A stretch of 63,264 nt of DNA. It comes from an uncultured Aquimarina sp. (lineage in GTDB: Bacteria > Bacteroidota > Bacteroidia > Flavobacteriales > Flavobacteriaceae). A program made the position numbers and the translations under genes. Within the stretch, counting starts at the first letter, position 1, and each line of letters opens with the position of its first letter. Below are positions 51,171 to 62,128 of the stretch, piece by piece. Location: contig CALLUJ010000109.1 in assembly GCA_938011245.1 (NCBI GenBank), positions 1 through 63,264 of the forward strand, read 5' to 3'. The notes under the pieces are model-generated. The model was not told where the DNA came from, did not search any database, and saw only the letters and a program-made list of their open reading frames with translations.

Positions 51171-52247
51171 ATGAAAAAAATTTTAGTCATCCAAAATAAA
51201 CGTATTGGGGATGTTCTTGTAGCTAGTGTTATTGCTCAAAATATCAAAAAAGTATATCCTAATTGTTCTATTGACTTTTTTGTGTATAATTTTACTACTG
51301 GAGTTATCGAAAATAATCCTTACATAAATAATATAATTGCAGTTAACGAAAAAGAACTCAAAAAGTTATACAAACTTATTTCTTGGATAACAAAAATAAG
51401 AGCTCAAAAATACGATGCTATTTTTGATCCTTATGCTAAAACTCAAAGTAAACTTATTTCTTTATTTTCTGGAGTACCCGTAAGAGTGGGGTTAGTAAAG
51501 GCTAATAAGAAACTACCTCTTAAATTTTACACAAACGTAATACGGTTGGTTAATAAGAAATCTCATATTTGTGGTAGAGCTATTGAAAACAGAATTAAGA
51601 TGGTAACCTCTGTATTAGGCTTACCTAAAGAGGATGTAGATTATATTCCTAAAATTTTTCTTACCGAAAAAGAACTCAATTATTCTAAACTAAACAAACA
51701 AACCAAACCCTGTATAATAATTGGTGTATTAGGAAGCACTCCTATTAAATCTATGCCTAAAGAATATGTAATTACAATAGTTAATTTTTTAACTTCTAAC
51801 TACAATGTTAATCTTCTTTTTAACTATGCGCCACATCAAAAAGAAGAAGCCTTAGAAATTTATAATGCCTGTAAGCATAAGGAACAAATTTTAATAGATA
51901 TCTACGAAAATTCTATTAGAGGTTTTATTACGCTAATGGGAAAATGTAAATTATTAATTTCTAACGAAGGTGGAAGTGTGCACATTGCTAAAGCTTTACA
52001 CAAACCAACCTTTACTATATTTTCTCCTTATATATTAAAAGAACACTGGGCTAGTTTTGAGGACGGGTATCAACATACCTCTGTACATTTATATGAAGAA
52101 AAGCCTAATTTATATAAAGATTTATCTTCGGTATATCTTAAACAAATAGAAGCAAATCCTGCTGAAATGTATTCAAAATTAACTCCAGAATTAATTATCC
52201 CTAAATTGCAAAATTTTTTAGCAAACCATTTAACAAACGTAAGTTAA
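51171..52247 (+). CDS. Glycosyltransferase family 9 (heptosyltransferase-like)
   Basis: KKILVIQNKRIGDVLVASVIAQNIKKVYP, SNEGGSVHIAKALHKPTFTIFSP. Confidence 0.88.
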   Translation: MKKILVIQNKRIGDVLVASVIAQNIKKVYPNCSIDFFVYNFTTGVIENNPYINNIIAVNEKELKKLYKLISWITKIRAQKYDAIFDPYAKTQSKLISLFSGVPVRVGLVKANKKLPLKFYTNVIRLVNKKSHICGRAIENRIKMVTSVLGLPKEDVDYIPKIFLTEKELNYSKLNKQTKPCIIIGVLGSTPIKSMPKEYVITIVNFLTSNYNVNLLFNYAPHQKEEALEIYNACKHKEQILIDIYENSIRGFITLMGKCKLLISNEGGSVHIAKALHKPTFTIFSPYILKEHWASFEDGYQHTSVHLYEEKPNLYKDLSSVYLKQIEANPAEMYSKLTPELIIPKLQNFLANHLTNVS

Positions 52248-53353
52248 TTTCCTCCAAGCTCTTTCTTTGCTTTTTCTAGTGCCGAAGCTATTATTTGGTG
52301 CATATCGTAATACTTATATTCTGCTAATCTACCTCCAAAAATTATATTCGTTTCTAACTCACTACACTTTTTATATTGAATGTATTTTTCTTGATTTTCT
52401 TTGTTATTAATAGGATAATAAGCTTCTTTATCTGAGGTCCACTCTTCTGGATACTCTTTAGTTATTACCGTATGTTTTTGACTTCCAAATTCAAAATGCT
52501 TATGTTCTATTATTCTGGTATATGGTACCTCAGCATCATTATAATTTACAACTGCATTTCCTTGAAAATTATCCTCTTCTAACCTTTCATTTTCGAATCG
52601 TAACGAACGGTATTCTAGCTTGCCAAATTGATAATCGTAAAATTCGTCTATTTTACCTGTGAACACCAATTTATTTGCTTTATTCATTAAAAAGTCTTTA
52701 TTCTCAAAGAAATCTATTTCAGTAATTACTTTTATACCTTTTAAAAGTCCTTCAATAATTTTATTATATCCACCTACAGGTATTCCTTGATATTTATCAT
52801 TAAAATAGTTGTTATTAAACGTATATCGTACAGGTAGTCGTTTTATAATAAAAGAAGGAAGTTCCTTTGCTTTTTTACCCCATTGCTTTTCGGTATATTC
52901 TTTAATTAATGTTTCATAAACATCCTTTCCTACTAAAGATAAAGCCTGTTCTTCTAAATTTTTAGGAGACTTACTACCAAAGGTATTTATTTGTTCTTCA
53001 ATAATTGCTTTGGCTTCTTTTGGGGTTTTAACTCCCCATAGTTGATGAAAAGTATTCATGTTAAAAGGCAAATTATACATTTTACCTTTAGATATTGAAA
53101 TTGGGGAATTTATATAATTATTAAACTCGGTAAATTGGTTTACATAATCCCAAATCTTTTTATTATTAGTATGAAAAATATGAGCTCCGTATTTATGAAT
53201 ATTAATTCCATCTACATCCTCGCAAAATACATTTCCGCCTTTATGGGCTCTTTTGTCTATAACTAAACAGGTTTTGCCTTTTTTAGTCATCTCGTGTGCA
53301 AAAACACTACCAAATAAACCTGCTCCTACTATTAAATAGTCGTATTTTTTCAT
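52244..53353 (-). CDS. glf: UDP-galactopyranose mutase
   Basis: YDYLIVGAGLFGSVFAHEM, GAHIFHTNNKKIWDYVNQF, EYKYYDMHQ. Confidence 0.96.
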   Translation of the reverse strand: MKKYDYLIVGAGLFGSVFAHEMTKKGKTCLVIDKRAHKGGNVFCEDVDGINIHKYGAHIFHTNNKKIWDYVNQFTEFNNYINSPISISKGKMYNLPFNMNTFHQLWGVKTPKEAKAIIEEQINTFGSKSPKNLEEQALSLVGKDVYETLIKEYTEKQWGKKAKELPSFIIKRLPVRYTFNNNYFNDKYQGIPVGGYNKIIEGLLKGIKVITEIDFFENKDFLMNKANKLVFTGKIDEFYDYQFGKLEYRSLRFENERLEEDNFQGNAVVNYNDAEVPYTRIIEHKHFEFGSQKHTVITKEYPEEWTSDKEAYYPINNKENQEKYIQYKKCSELETNIIFGGRLAEYKYYDMHQIIASALEKAKKELGGN

Positions 53354-53407
53354 ACTTTTATTTTCCACTAAATTAGAATTAATTTCGCTTAACTCCATCT
53401 CATTTTT

Positions 53408-54454
53408 ATGTATTATATTTCTAGAAACTACAAGTCTATTTTTGACGCTGCTGGTAAAGCAAAAATAGATTGCGAGTTTGCGTTAAAAAATTTAGGATTT
53501 AAGAATTTAGGATTTACACAATCTTCTATTCCAAACTCTACAATAGGAACCATAAAAAACTTTTTTGGTATTTCTTATGCCTTATTAAGGCTTCCTTTTA
53601 AATCTACTATTTGCACACAATATCCTAACAACAAGTTTAGAAAGCTAATTTTAACGGTTGCCAGGCTAAAAAAATGTAAAATTATTACCATAGTACATGA
53701 TGTTAAGAGTTTAAAGGGTAGAGCTGAACATATTGAAAAAGAATTGGCTCAAATTATTTTATCTGATGTGATTATTGTACATAACAATTCTATGAAACAA
53801 TGGTTTTTAGAAAACAATACTCCAATTCCAATTATAGTACTTGGCGTATTTGATTATGTTTCCAAACATAAACCCAATCAAAATTTAAGCAACATTATTG
53901 GTAAACAATACAATATTGCTTATGCTGGTGGATTTTCCAAAGGGAAAAATTCTTATATCTACGATTTTGATATTTTAGAAAATCATAATTACTGTCTTAA
54001 ATTATATGGCGTTGGTTTTAACTCTAATAACAGAAAGATAGCTGAAGAAAAATCTGTTATTGAATATTTAGGTTCTTTTCCTTCCGATCAAATAGCCTAT
54101 TCCATTAAAGCCGATTTTGGTTTAATTTGGGATGGCGTTTCTACTACATCTTGCAGTGGACAATATGGTGCTTATTTAAAATATAATAATCCGCACAAAA
54201 CCTCTTTATATATTTTATGTGGTATTCCTATTATTGTATGGAGGTCTGCCGCAATAGCTACTTTTGTAGAAGAACATAAAATAGGTATTTGTGTAGATAA
54301 TTTAAAAAATCTAAATTCTATATTAGGCAACTTATCTTTGAAAGAATATAACGTTATGAAAGCAAATGTTTATCAATTACAAGACAAAGTTAGTAGAGGT
54401 GGATTTGTAAACGATGCCGTTACAAAATCGTTACTGCTACTAAAAAACAATTAA
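53408..54454 (+). CDS. Glycosyltransferase, galactofuranosyltransferase-like
   Basis: KIITIVHDVKSLKG, FGLIWDGVSTTSCSGQYGAYLKYNNPHKTSLYILCGIPIIVW. Confidence 0.78.
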   Translation: MYYISRNYKSIFDAAGKAKIDCEFALKNLGFKNLGFTQSSIPNSTIGTIKNFFGISYALLRLPFKSTICTQYPNNKFRKLILTVARLKKCKIITIVHDVKSLKGRAEHIEKELAQIILSDVIIVHNNSMKQWFLENNTPIPIIVLGVFDYVSKHKPNQNLSNIIGKQYNIAYAGGFSKGKNSYIYDFDILENHNYCLKLYGVGFNSNNRKIAEEKSVIEYLGSFPSDQIAYSIKADFGLIWDGVSTTSCSGQYGAYLKYNNPHKTSLYILCGIPIIVWRSAAIATFVEEHKIGICVDNLKNLNSILGNLSLKEYNVMKANVYQLQDKVSRGGFVNDAVTKSLLLLKNN

Positions 54455-54463
54455 TTTTCTGTT

Positions 54464-55972
54464 TTATAATATATAGTCTTGCTTAAGTTTAACTGTAAAT
54501 ATACTTCCTTTTCCTAATTCCGATTCTATAGAAATTTCACCTTCGTGCATACGTACAATTTTCTCGCAATGTGTAAGTCCTACACCATCTCCTTTTTGAA
54601 GAGGGTTTTGATTTACACGACTAAATATTTTAAATATTTCGTTTTGGTCTAATTTTGAAATCCCTATACCATTATCTTTTATTGAAAAGTAAGTGTACAA
54701 ACCGTCCGATGTAGAGGTTACTTCTACACAAGGAGTTATTCCTTCCTTGCTATATTTAATAGCGTTAGAAATTAAATTTTGAAATAATAACCGCAATTCA
54801 ACTTCATAAGCTTTTATTGTTGGTAATGGGTTTTTAATTTCAACTTTAGCATTTGATTTTACAATGCTTTTTCCCAAGTCTTGTAATACCGTTTTAACAA
54901 GTTTATGGGTGTCTACTTTATTTCTTTTTGCGTTTTGACCTATTTGTATATGAGATAATAAAGAACGTATTTGCGACGATAATCTATCTACCGCTTCATC
55001 TATATAATTAATATAACTTTTAGCTTTATCGTCTAATTTTTCACTATACAATTTATCTAATAAATCATTCGCAAATTTAATAGTTCCTAAAGGCTCTTGT
55101 AAATCGTGAGAGCAAGTAGACACAAATTGCTCTAATTCTAAATTTAAATTTTCTAGTCGTTTTCGTTGTTGCTTTAGTCTTTTTTGAGTGTTTTTTAATT
55201 CCGAAATATCTACTAATGTAGAACGACTTAGTAATATTTTACCATTTTCGTCTCGTTGTGCAGAAGTATGCAAAATTACAGGTACTTCTTTTCCTGTGCT
55301 AGTTTGCAACTCCATTTCTTCACTATCCAAATATCCTTCCTTTTTAAATTTTTCAACTAATGCTAAACACCTTGGTTTTTTCTTTTTTGAAAAGATCGCA
55401 TAAATTGGCTTTCCTATTATCTCGCTTTTACTACTATATTCTAATTTCTTAATAACAAACATGTTACAATCTGCTATAAAACCTGTTATTGGATTTACAC
55501 TTAAATGCATTACAGGATCGTTTTCAAAATAAGAATTATAACGACTTTCACTAAATTCTAATTTTCTACGAGCTTCTTCAAAAGACTCATATCCATTATT
55601 AATTTTATGCGTTTCTTTGCATAATATAGATTGTGACACAAAAGAAACAAAAAAGTAAATTTCATCAATATCATCAATTAAATTAGAAGTGATTTTTACT
55701 TTTTTTTGAACGTTATTAATATCGGCATAAACCACTTCTACCGTTTCGGTATCATTAGTTCTTAAATTCTTCTGTAATACTTCTAATAAACTTTCACTAA
55801 CAGGCTTTGGTAACGATTTAAAAATATTAGAATTTTTACAAAAATTTTGAAATCCTAAATTTTCTATTTCTCCTATTATTTCTGTTATAGAATACGATAA
55901 GTTTAACCTAACACAAAAAGCATTAATTTGTGATAGTAATATTTCATTAAATAAGTTTTCTTTAATTTCCAT
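54464..55972 (-). CDS. PAS-domain sensor histidine kinase
   Basis: CSHDLQEPLGTIKFANDLL, NLISNAIKYS, GDGVGLTHCEKIV. Confidence 0.93.
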   Translation of the reverse strand: MEIKENLFNEILLSQINAFCVRLNLSYSITEIIGEIENLGFQNFCKNSNIFKSLPKPVSESLLEVLQKNLRTNDTETVEVVYADINNVQKKVKITSNLIDDIDEIYFFVSFVSQSILCKETHKINNGYESFEEARRKLEFSESRYNSYFENDPVMHLSVNPITGFIADCNMFVIKKLEYSSKSEIIGKPIYAIFSKKKKPRCLALVEKFKKEGYLDSEEMELQTSTGKEVPVILHTSAQRDENGKILLSRSTLVDISELKNTQKRLKQQRKRLENLNLELEQFVSTCSHDLQEPLGTIKFANDLLDKLYSEKLDDKAKSYINYIDEAVDRLSSQIRSLLSHIQIGQNAKRNKVDTHKLVKTVLQDLGKSIVKSNAKVEIKNPLPTIKAYEVELRLLFQNLISNAIKYSKEGITPCVEVTSTSDGLYTYFSIKDNGIGISKLDQNEIFKIFSRVNQNPLQKGDGVGLTHCEKIVRMHEGEISIESELGKGSIFTVKLKQDYIL

Positions 55973-56066
55973 ACCTCAAATAACGCTAAACAAGGTACAA
56001 CTTTTTGCAATTATCTTAATGCTTTTAACATAAAATACTGTTAATTACAAAACACTACCTATCTCA

Positions 56067-58694
56067 TTAAAATAGAGCGGTTTGCCCTTCATCTTCTTCA
56101 TTTATGGGACCATTCTTGCTTACCTTAATCTCCAAATTTTGATCTTCTTGCTCTAGCACTTCTTCCTTAGATATCGTTTCTTCATAAACTAAGGGTTCTA
56201 AAATATTAATTTGTTTAACTTTTTCTGAAGTTAATTGATTACCTATAGCTTTGATTCCTTTAACATTTATAAATTCTGATATGTTAATTACTTGATTGGG
56301 TTTGGGATCTTTTCCTCTTTGCTTTTTAAATAGTATTTCTATTTGTGGTAAATAATCTGTAGAAATTAATTCCAAAAAAGAGTCTTTATAATCTGTAATA
56401 ATAGTCTCTTCTTTATTTTCATTTTCTATAAGAAATCTTTTTACATAATATCGTTCTTTTTCTCCGTCATAATGTATTGCGGTAATTGGCTTTTGAGGAA
56501 TCCACTTTTCTAAGACAATCATATCTGAATCAAAATGAAGTGTTACTTCTGGGGTAATTGTTTTTACTAATCCTTTTTGATTAATAATCAATAATTTATC
56601 ATTCCCTTCAAACTCACCAATAAGTTCTCCTCTCCCATCTACATTAATCCGTCTTACCGTATCATCAAACCAAATTTTACGAGCTTGTAAAGTAGAAACT
56701 CCCGCTTGTTTTAATTCTATTTTTTTTATGGGATGTTTACTTGCTATATTTCCTTTAACTCCTCTTCCTTTAATTAATAAATCTGAAAAGTCTAAATCGA
56801 AACTCAATTTTTTAGCCCTTCCCATTTGTCGTAAATAAATCGATACTATCTCCGCTTCTCCATTTGGATTCGCTGTAAAGTAGAGAATCTCTGAATTTGG
56901 TTTTCCTTGCGTTAAATCATATTCTTTATCTCTTGTTATAGAAGTTACAGAAAAGCGTTTTACAAAGGCTCCTCCTCCTCTACCATCTTTATAAATTACG
57001 TTATAAATAGTACGCTTATCTTTTTTCTTAAATACCGCTACGTGAATAATATTTTTACCAATAAACGTTTTTGTTCCTACCTTGGTTACCATCATTTTAC
57101 CTTGTTTGGTAAAACAAATAACATCATCAATATCTGCACAGTCAGCAACGTACTCATCTTTTCTTAACGAAGTCCCTACGAAGCCTTCGTCCCTATTAAC
57201 ATATAATTTAGTATTACGCATTACTACTTTAGTTGCTTCAATATCTTCGAATAAACGCAACTCTGTTTTTCGCTCTTTTCCTTTTCCGTAAGTAGTTTTA
57301 AGTCTATTAAAATAACCAATTGCGTATTCAACTAAATTAGCTAAATGATGTTCCTTTTCGGCAATATCAGCTTCTAAAGCTTCTATTTTCTGTTGCGCTT
57401 TATCAATATCAAACTTGGAAATACGTTTAATTCGTATTTCGGTTAAACGGGTAATATCTTCTTCGGTAATCGCTCGTTTTAAATGTGTTATATGTGGTTG
57501 TAGTCCTTTATCTATAGCTTCAATAACCCCAGGCCAAGTTTCTACTTCTTCAATATCTCTATAAATTCTATTTTCAATAAAAATACGTTCTAAAGAAGCA
57601 AAATGCCATTGTTCTTGAAGTTCTCTTAATTGTATTTGTAACTCTAATTTTAAAAGTTCTAGAGTATTATCTGTACTACGGCGTAGCATTTCTGACACCC
57701 CTATAAAGTGCGGTGTATTCTCTTCAATAACACAACCTAATGGCGAAATTGAAACTTCACAATTCGTAAAGGCATATAATGCATCAATGGTTTTATCTAG
57801 AGATACATTACTAGGTAAATGAATAAGAATCTCAACCTTAGCGGCGGTGTTATCTTCTATTTTTCTAATTTTAATTTTACCTTTATCGTTCGCTTTTAAT
57901 ATAGAGTCTATAAGCGAAGTTGTGGTTGTTGAAAAAGGAATTTCAGTAATTACCAAATAGTTTTTCTCTCGTTGTTCTATTTTAGCTCTTACACGTACTT
58001 TTCCTCCTCGCAATCCATCATTATAATTAGAGATATCTGCAATCCCTGATGTTGGGAAATCTGGATAAAGAGTAAATCGTTTCCCTTTTAAATGTTTTAT
58101 AGAAGCTTCTATAAGTTCTAAGAAATTATGTGGTAATACTTTTGTGCTTAAACCTACAGCAATTCCTTCTGCTCCTTGTGCCAATAACAATGGGAACATT
58201 ATAGGTAAATTAATGGGCTCTTTTTTACGACCATCATACGAAAGTTGCCAATCGGTTATTTTAGGGTTAAATACTACATCTAAAGCAAATTTAGACAAGC
58301 GAGCTTCAATATATCTTGCTGCTGCTGCACGGTCTCCTGTAAGAATATTCCCCCAGTTTCCCTGCATATCAATAAGCAGGTCTTTTTGGCCTACTTGTAC
58401 CATGGCATCCGAGATGCTGGCATCTCCATGTGGATGGTACTGCATGGTATGCCCAACAATATTAGCCACTTTATTGTAACGTCCATCGTCTAGTTCTTTC
58501 ATAGAATGTAAAATTCTACGTTGTACAGGTTTTAAACCGTCTTCTATGGCTGGAACTGCTCTTTCTAAAATTACATACGAAGCATAATCTAAAAACCAAT
58601 CTTGATACATACCCGTAACTTTTTTAGTTACTTCGCCTTGAATTTGCTCTGTATTTTCTGAATTCAATTCTTCTTGGTTGTAATTTTCTTCCAT
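56067..58694 (-). CDS. parC: DNA topoisomerase IV subunit A
   Basis: SYVILERAVPAIEDGLKPVQRRILHSM, AAAARYIEARLS. Confidence 0.93.
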   Translation of the reverse strand: MEENYNQEELNSENTEQIQGEVTKKVTGMYQDWFLDYASYVILERAVPAIEDGLKPVQRRILHSMKELDDGRYNKVANIVGHTMQYHPHGDASISDAMVQVGQKDLLIDMQGNWGNILTGDRAAAARYIEARLSKFALDVVFNPKITDWQLSYDGRKKEPINLPIMFPLLLAQGAEGIAVGLSTKVLPHNFLELIEASIKHLKGKRFTLYPDFPTSGIADISNYNDGLRGGKVRVRAKIEQREKNYLVITEIPFSTTTTSLIDSILKANDKGKIKIRKIEDNTAAKVEILIHLPSNVSLDKTIDALYAFTNCEVSISPLGCVIEENTPHFIGVSEMLRRSTDNTLELLKLELQIQLRELQEQWHFASLERIFIENRIYRDIEEVETWPGVIEAIDKGLQPHITHLKRAITEEDITRLTEIRIKRISKFDIDKAQQKIEALEADIAEKEHHLANLVEYAIGYFNRLKTTYGKGKERKTELRLFEDIEATKVVMRNTKLYVNRDEGFVGTSLRKDEYVADCADIDDVICFTKQGKMMVTKVGTKTFIGKNIIHVAVFKKKDKRTIYNVIYKDGRGGGAFVKRFSVTSITRDKEYDLTQGKPNSEILYFTANPNGEAEIVSIYLRQMGRAKKLSFDLDFSDLLIKGRGVKGNIASKHPIKKIELKQAGVSTLQARKIWFDDTVRRINVDGRGELIGEFEGNDKLLIINQKGLVKTITPEVTLHFDSDMIVLEKWIPQKPITAIHYDGEKERYYVKRFLIENENKEETIITDYKDSFLELISTDYLPQIEILFKKQRGKDPKPNQVINISEFINVKGIKAIGNQLTSEKVKQINILEPLVYEETISKEEVLEQEDQNLEIKVSKNGPINEEDEGQTALF

Positions 58695-58698
58695 ACGA

Positions 58699-60558
58699 TT
58701 ATACCTGTTCTTCTACTTTGTCTAATTCTACCTTAAGATTATTAATAATAAACTTTTGGCGGTCTGGTGTGTTTTTACCCATATAAAACTCTAATAGTTC
58801 TTCAATGGATTTGTCTTTATCTAACATTATAGGATCTAAACGAATATCTTCTCCTATAAAGTGCACAAACTCGTCTGGAGAAATTTCTCCTAATCCTTTA
58901 AATCGAGTAATTTCTGGTCTAACACCTAATTTATTAATAGCATTTATACGTTCTTGTTCTGAGTAACAATAAATGGTTTCTTTTTTATTTCTTACACGAA
59001 ACAAAGGAGTTTGTAAAATATATAAATGTCCTTCTTTTATTAATTCTGGAAAAAACTGCAAAAAAAATGTAATTAACAATAATCTAATATGCATTCCATC
59101 TACATCGGCATCGGTTGCTATTACAATATTATTATATCGAAGATCTTCCATAGATTCTTCTATATTTAATGCTGCTTGTAAAAGGTTGAATTCTTCATTT
59201 TCGTAGACAATCTTTTTAGTCATATTATAACAGTTTAAAGGTTTACCACGTAAACTAAATACTGCTTGTGTGTTTACATCTCTAGATTTTGTAATGGATC
59301 CACTTGCCGAATCTCCTTCGGTTATAAATAATGTGCTTTCTAAATTTCTAGGGTTTTTAGCATCTCCTAAATGTACTCTACAATCCCTTAACTTTTTATT
59401 ATGGAGACTCGCCTTTTTAGCTCGGTCTTTAGCTAACTTACGGATTCCCGATAATTCTTTACGCTCGCGTTCTGCTTGTAATATTTTACGCTGTAAAGCT
59501 TCGGCTGTGTCTGCGTTTTTATGAAGAAAATTATCTAACTGTGTTTTTACAAAATCGTTAATATAAGTACGTACTGTAGGTAAATCTCCTCCCATATCGG
59601 TAGAACCTAATTTAGTTTTTGTTTGGCTTTCAAAAACAGGTTCCATTACTTTAATACTAATAGCTGCTACTATAGATTTTCTTATATCACTTGCTTCATA
59701 ATTTTTATTATAATACTCTCTAATGGTTTTTACTATAGCTTCTCTAAATGCTGCTAAATGTGTTCCCCCTTGGGTGGTATTTTGTCCGTTTACAAACGAG
59801 TGGTATTCTTCCGAATATTGTGTACGACTATGGGTTATTGCTACTTCTATATCATTGCCTCTAAGATGAATAATCGGATACAATCTATCGGTATCTAAAA
59901 TGCTGTCCGACAATAAATCTTTTAATCCATTTTCTGAATAAAATTTCTCTCCATTAAATACAATGGTTAATCCTGGGTTTAAATACACATAGTTCTTGAG
60001 CATTTTTGCCACATACTCCATACGGTATTTATAATTTTTAAAAATAGTTTCATCGGCAACAAAGGATACTTTAGTTCCCTTCCTACGAGAAGTTTCTTCT
60101 AAAAACTCTTGATTTGTTAATTCTCCTTTAGAAAATTCTGCAGAAGCCGATTTTCCATCTCGGTTAGACTCTACTCTAAAATAAGTTGAAAGCGCATTTA
60201 CGGCCTTAGTACCTACTCCATTTAATCCTACCGATTTTTTAAAGGCTCGAGAGTCGTACTTTCCTCCCGTATTCATTTTTGAAACTACATCTACTACTTT
60301 TCCTAATGGGATTCCTCTACCGTAATCTCTAACCGTAACTTTCTCTCCTTGAATACTAATTTCAATAGTTTTTCCTGTTCCCATTACAAATTCGTCAATA
60401 GAATTATCTAGGACTTCTTTTATTAAAATGTATATACCATCGTCTGCAGAAGAGCCGTCTCCTAATTTACCAATATACATTCCTGGTCGCATACGAATAT
60501 GCTCTTTCCAATCGAGTGAACGTATATTATCTTCGGTATACAAGGCTTCATTACTCAT
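58699..60558 (-). CDS. parE: DNA topoisomerase IV subunit B
   Basis: [38 protein letters not shown]. Confidence 0.93.
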   Translation of the reverse strand: MSNEALYTEDNIRSLDWKEHIRMRPGMYIGKLGDGSSADDGIYILIKEVLDNSIDEFVMGTGKTIEISIQGEKVTVRDYGRGIPLGKVVDVVSKMNTGGKYDSRAFKKSVGLNGVGTKAVNALSTYFRVESNRDGKSASAEFSKGELTNQEFLEETSRRKGTKVSFVADETIFKNYKYRMEYVAKMLKNYVYLNPGLTIVFNGEKFYSENGLKDLLSDSILDTDRLYPIIHLRGNDIEVAITHSRTQYSEEYHSFVNGQNTTQGGTHLAAFREAIVKTIREYYNKNYEASDIRKSIVAAISIKVMEPVFESQTKTKLGSTDMGGDLPTVRTYINDFVKTQLDNFLHKNADTAEALQRKILQAERERKELSGIRKLAKDRAKKASLHNKKLRDCRVHLGDAKNPRNLESTLFITEGDSASGSITKSRDVNTQAVFSLRGKPLNCYNMTKKIVYENEEFNLLQAALNIEESMEDLRYNNIVIATDADVDGMHIRLLLITFFLQFFPELIKEGHLYILQTPLFRVRNKKETIYCYSEQERINAINKLGVRPEITRFKGLGEISPDEFVHFIGEDIRLDPIMLDKDKSIEELLEFYMGKNTPDRQKFIINNLKVELDKVEEQV

Positions 60559-60794
60559 AAAAAAAGTTTTGGGTCTCTGCTAATATAAACGCTTACGTCG
60601 AATTTTAAAAGCTCTTTAGCCGAAAGTTGTTAAGAGGTTTTGTATTATTACGAATTTAAAAATATCGTGCTCTTTATTTTTTTATTATCAATTACAAAAT
60701 TATATCTATTATCATAATTAATAAACATCACAAAAAAACACAGACTTTTTGATTAAACAATAAACCGCCCTATTTGCTATATATAGTGTTGTGG

Positions 60795-61328
60795 TTAGTT
60801 TTTCTTTTCAAATTTTATATTATCAATCATATCGAAATTTGAAGTCAGAATAATAATCCAGGCAGCATTTTTAAATCCACGTGTTATAATTAAATCACCA
60901 TCTTTATTATTGCCTAAAATCGTTTTTCTCTCAGAATGTAAATATAATGCTGGAATAGGAGTTAAAAACAACTTTTTATTTATCGAAAAATATTTACCGG
61001 TTATTTTACCTTTAAATAATAGACTCTCTATTATAGAATCGTTTTCCATTAAACTCGCTTTCAATTTTCTTTTATTAATGACCTCAAGTTTTACAAGAGA
61101 ATTATCCAACGTATATCTATCATCTCCTTTTAATCTGTAATTATCTGCTAAAATGTTCCACAATTCATTTTTCTCAAGAACGTTAATTTTATTTTTATAA
61201 AGTCCATTTAATTTATCAATTGAAAATTTGACTGCTTGGTTTTTACTCTCTTTTACAAGACTTTTTGTTGAATAACAGCTAGTCAAAATAATCGATAAAA
61301 TGATAAAAGTATATTTAGAAATTCTCAT
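60795..61328 (-). CDS. Hypothetical lipoprotein
   Basis: MRISKYTFIILSIILTSCYS lipobox. Confidence 0.65.
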   Translation of the reverse strand: MRISKYTFIILSIILTSCYSTKSLVKESKNQAVKFSIDKLNGLYKNKINVLEKNELWNILADNYRLKGDDRYTLDNSLVKLEVINKRKLKASLMENDSIIESLLFKGKITGKYFSINKKLFLTPIPALYLHSERKTILGNNKDGDLIITRGFKNAAWIIILTSNFDMIDNIKFEKKN

Positions 61329-61474
61329 TTTTTTAATTAACCACAACGTTAAGTATATGGTTTTGTAACTATCCCGTAGGGCGGTTATAAACTATATACC
61401 TTGTTACAAAACGTTCTATTAAGGATAACAGAAAGTCGTAGTAGTTTTTTTATATTAAAGTTCATAAAATCTAT

Positions 61475-62128
61475 CTACAATTCCTTTAAGGCAAATCCTC
61501 TGGTAGTTATTTTATAGGTTTCTTTTGTATTTTTTAAAATAGGCCTTTTTCTCTCTCCTATTATATCTCCTGTGCTATTCATTAGTAGCCAATCTTCTTC
61601 TATTTGATTAATTGTTATTTCTGAAATATCATTATTAAATTGATAATCATACTTAAAGACCAACTCATAACTAAATCGATTGTAAATAATTAGATAATCA
61701 ATTTGTTTTCCTTCTTTATCAAACATGTTTAATTGAAAGAAAACCCCAGGAATATCGTTTTCTCCGTAAAATTGTACAAGATTTCCTATTATAATGCTAT
61801 TATCTTTCAGTATTTTAAACTTTGGATAAAATTCTTTTTTTGAGATTTTGTAAAAAAAATTATCAGTATTATGTCTTTTTTTAATATTGTTAAAATAGCT
61901 TATAGAACAATTATATTTATTTTCAATACTATCTTTTATTACAAAAAATCCAGTTTCATTTTCTTTTATTAACATTTCAAAATTCAATGCTTTATAGGGA
62001 TCTATCCGTTTAATACAGCTTTCAAAAGCAGTTATTTGATTTTGAGAAATATTGTTGATATTTTCTTTCTTTGTTTCTCTACAACTTAAAAAAAATATCA
62101 TTAGAATTATAAATACAATGTTTTTCAT
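61475..62128 (-). CDS. Hypothetical lipoprotein (candidate immunity protein)
   Basis: MKNIVFIILMIFFLSCRE lipobox; start overlaps upstream stop by ATGA. Confidence 0.65.
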   Translation of the reverse strand: MKNIVFIILMIFFLSCRETKKENINNISQNQITAFESCIKRIDPYKALNFEMLIKENETGFFVIKDSIENKYNCSISYFNNIKKRHNTDNFFYKISKKEFYPKFKILKDNSIIIGNLVQFYGENDIPGVFFQLNMFDKEGKQIDYLIIYNRFSYELVFKYDYQFNNDISEITINQIEEDWLLMNSTGDIIGERKRPILKNTKETYKITTRGFALKEL

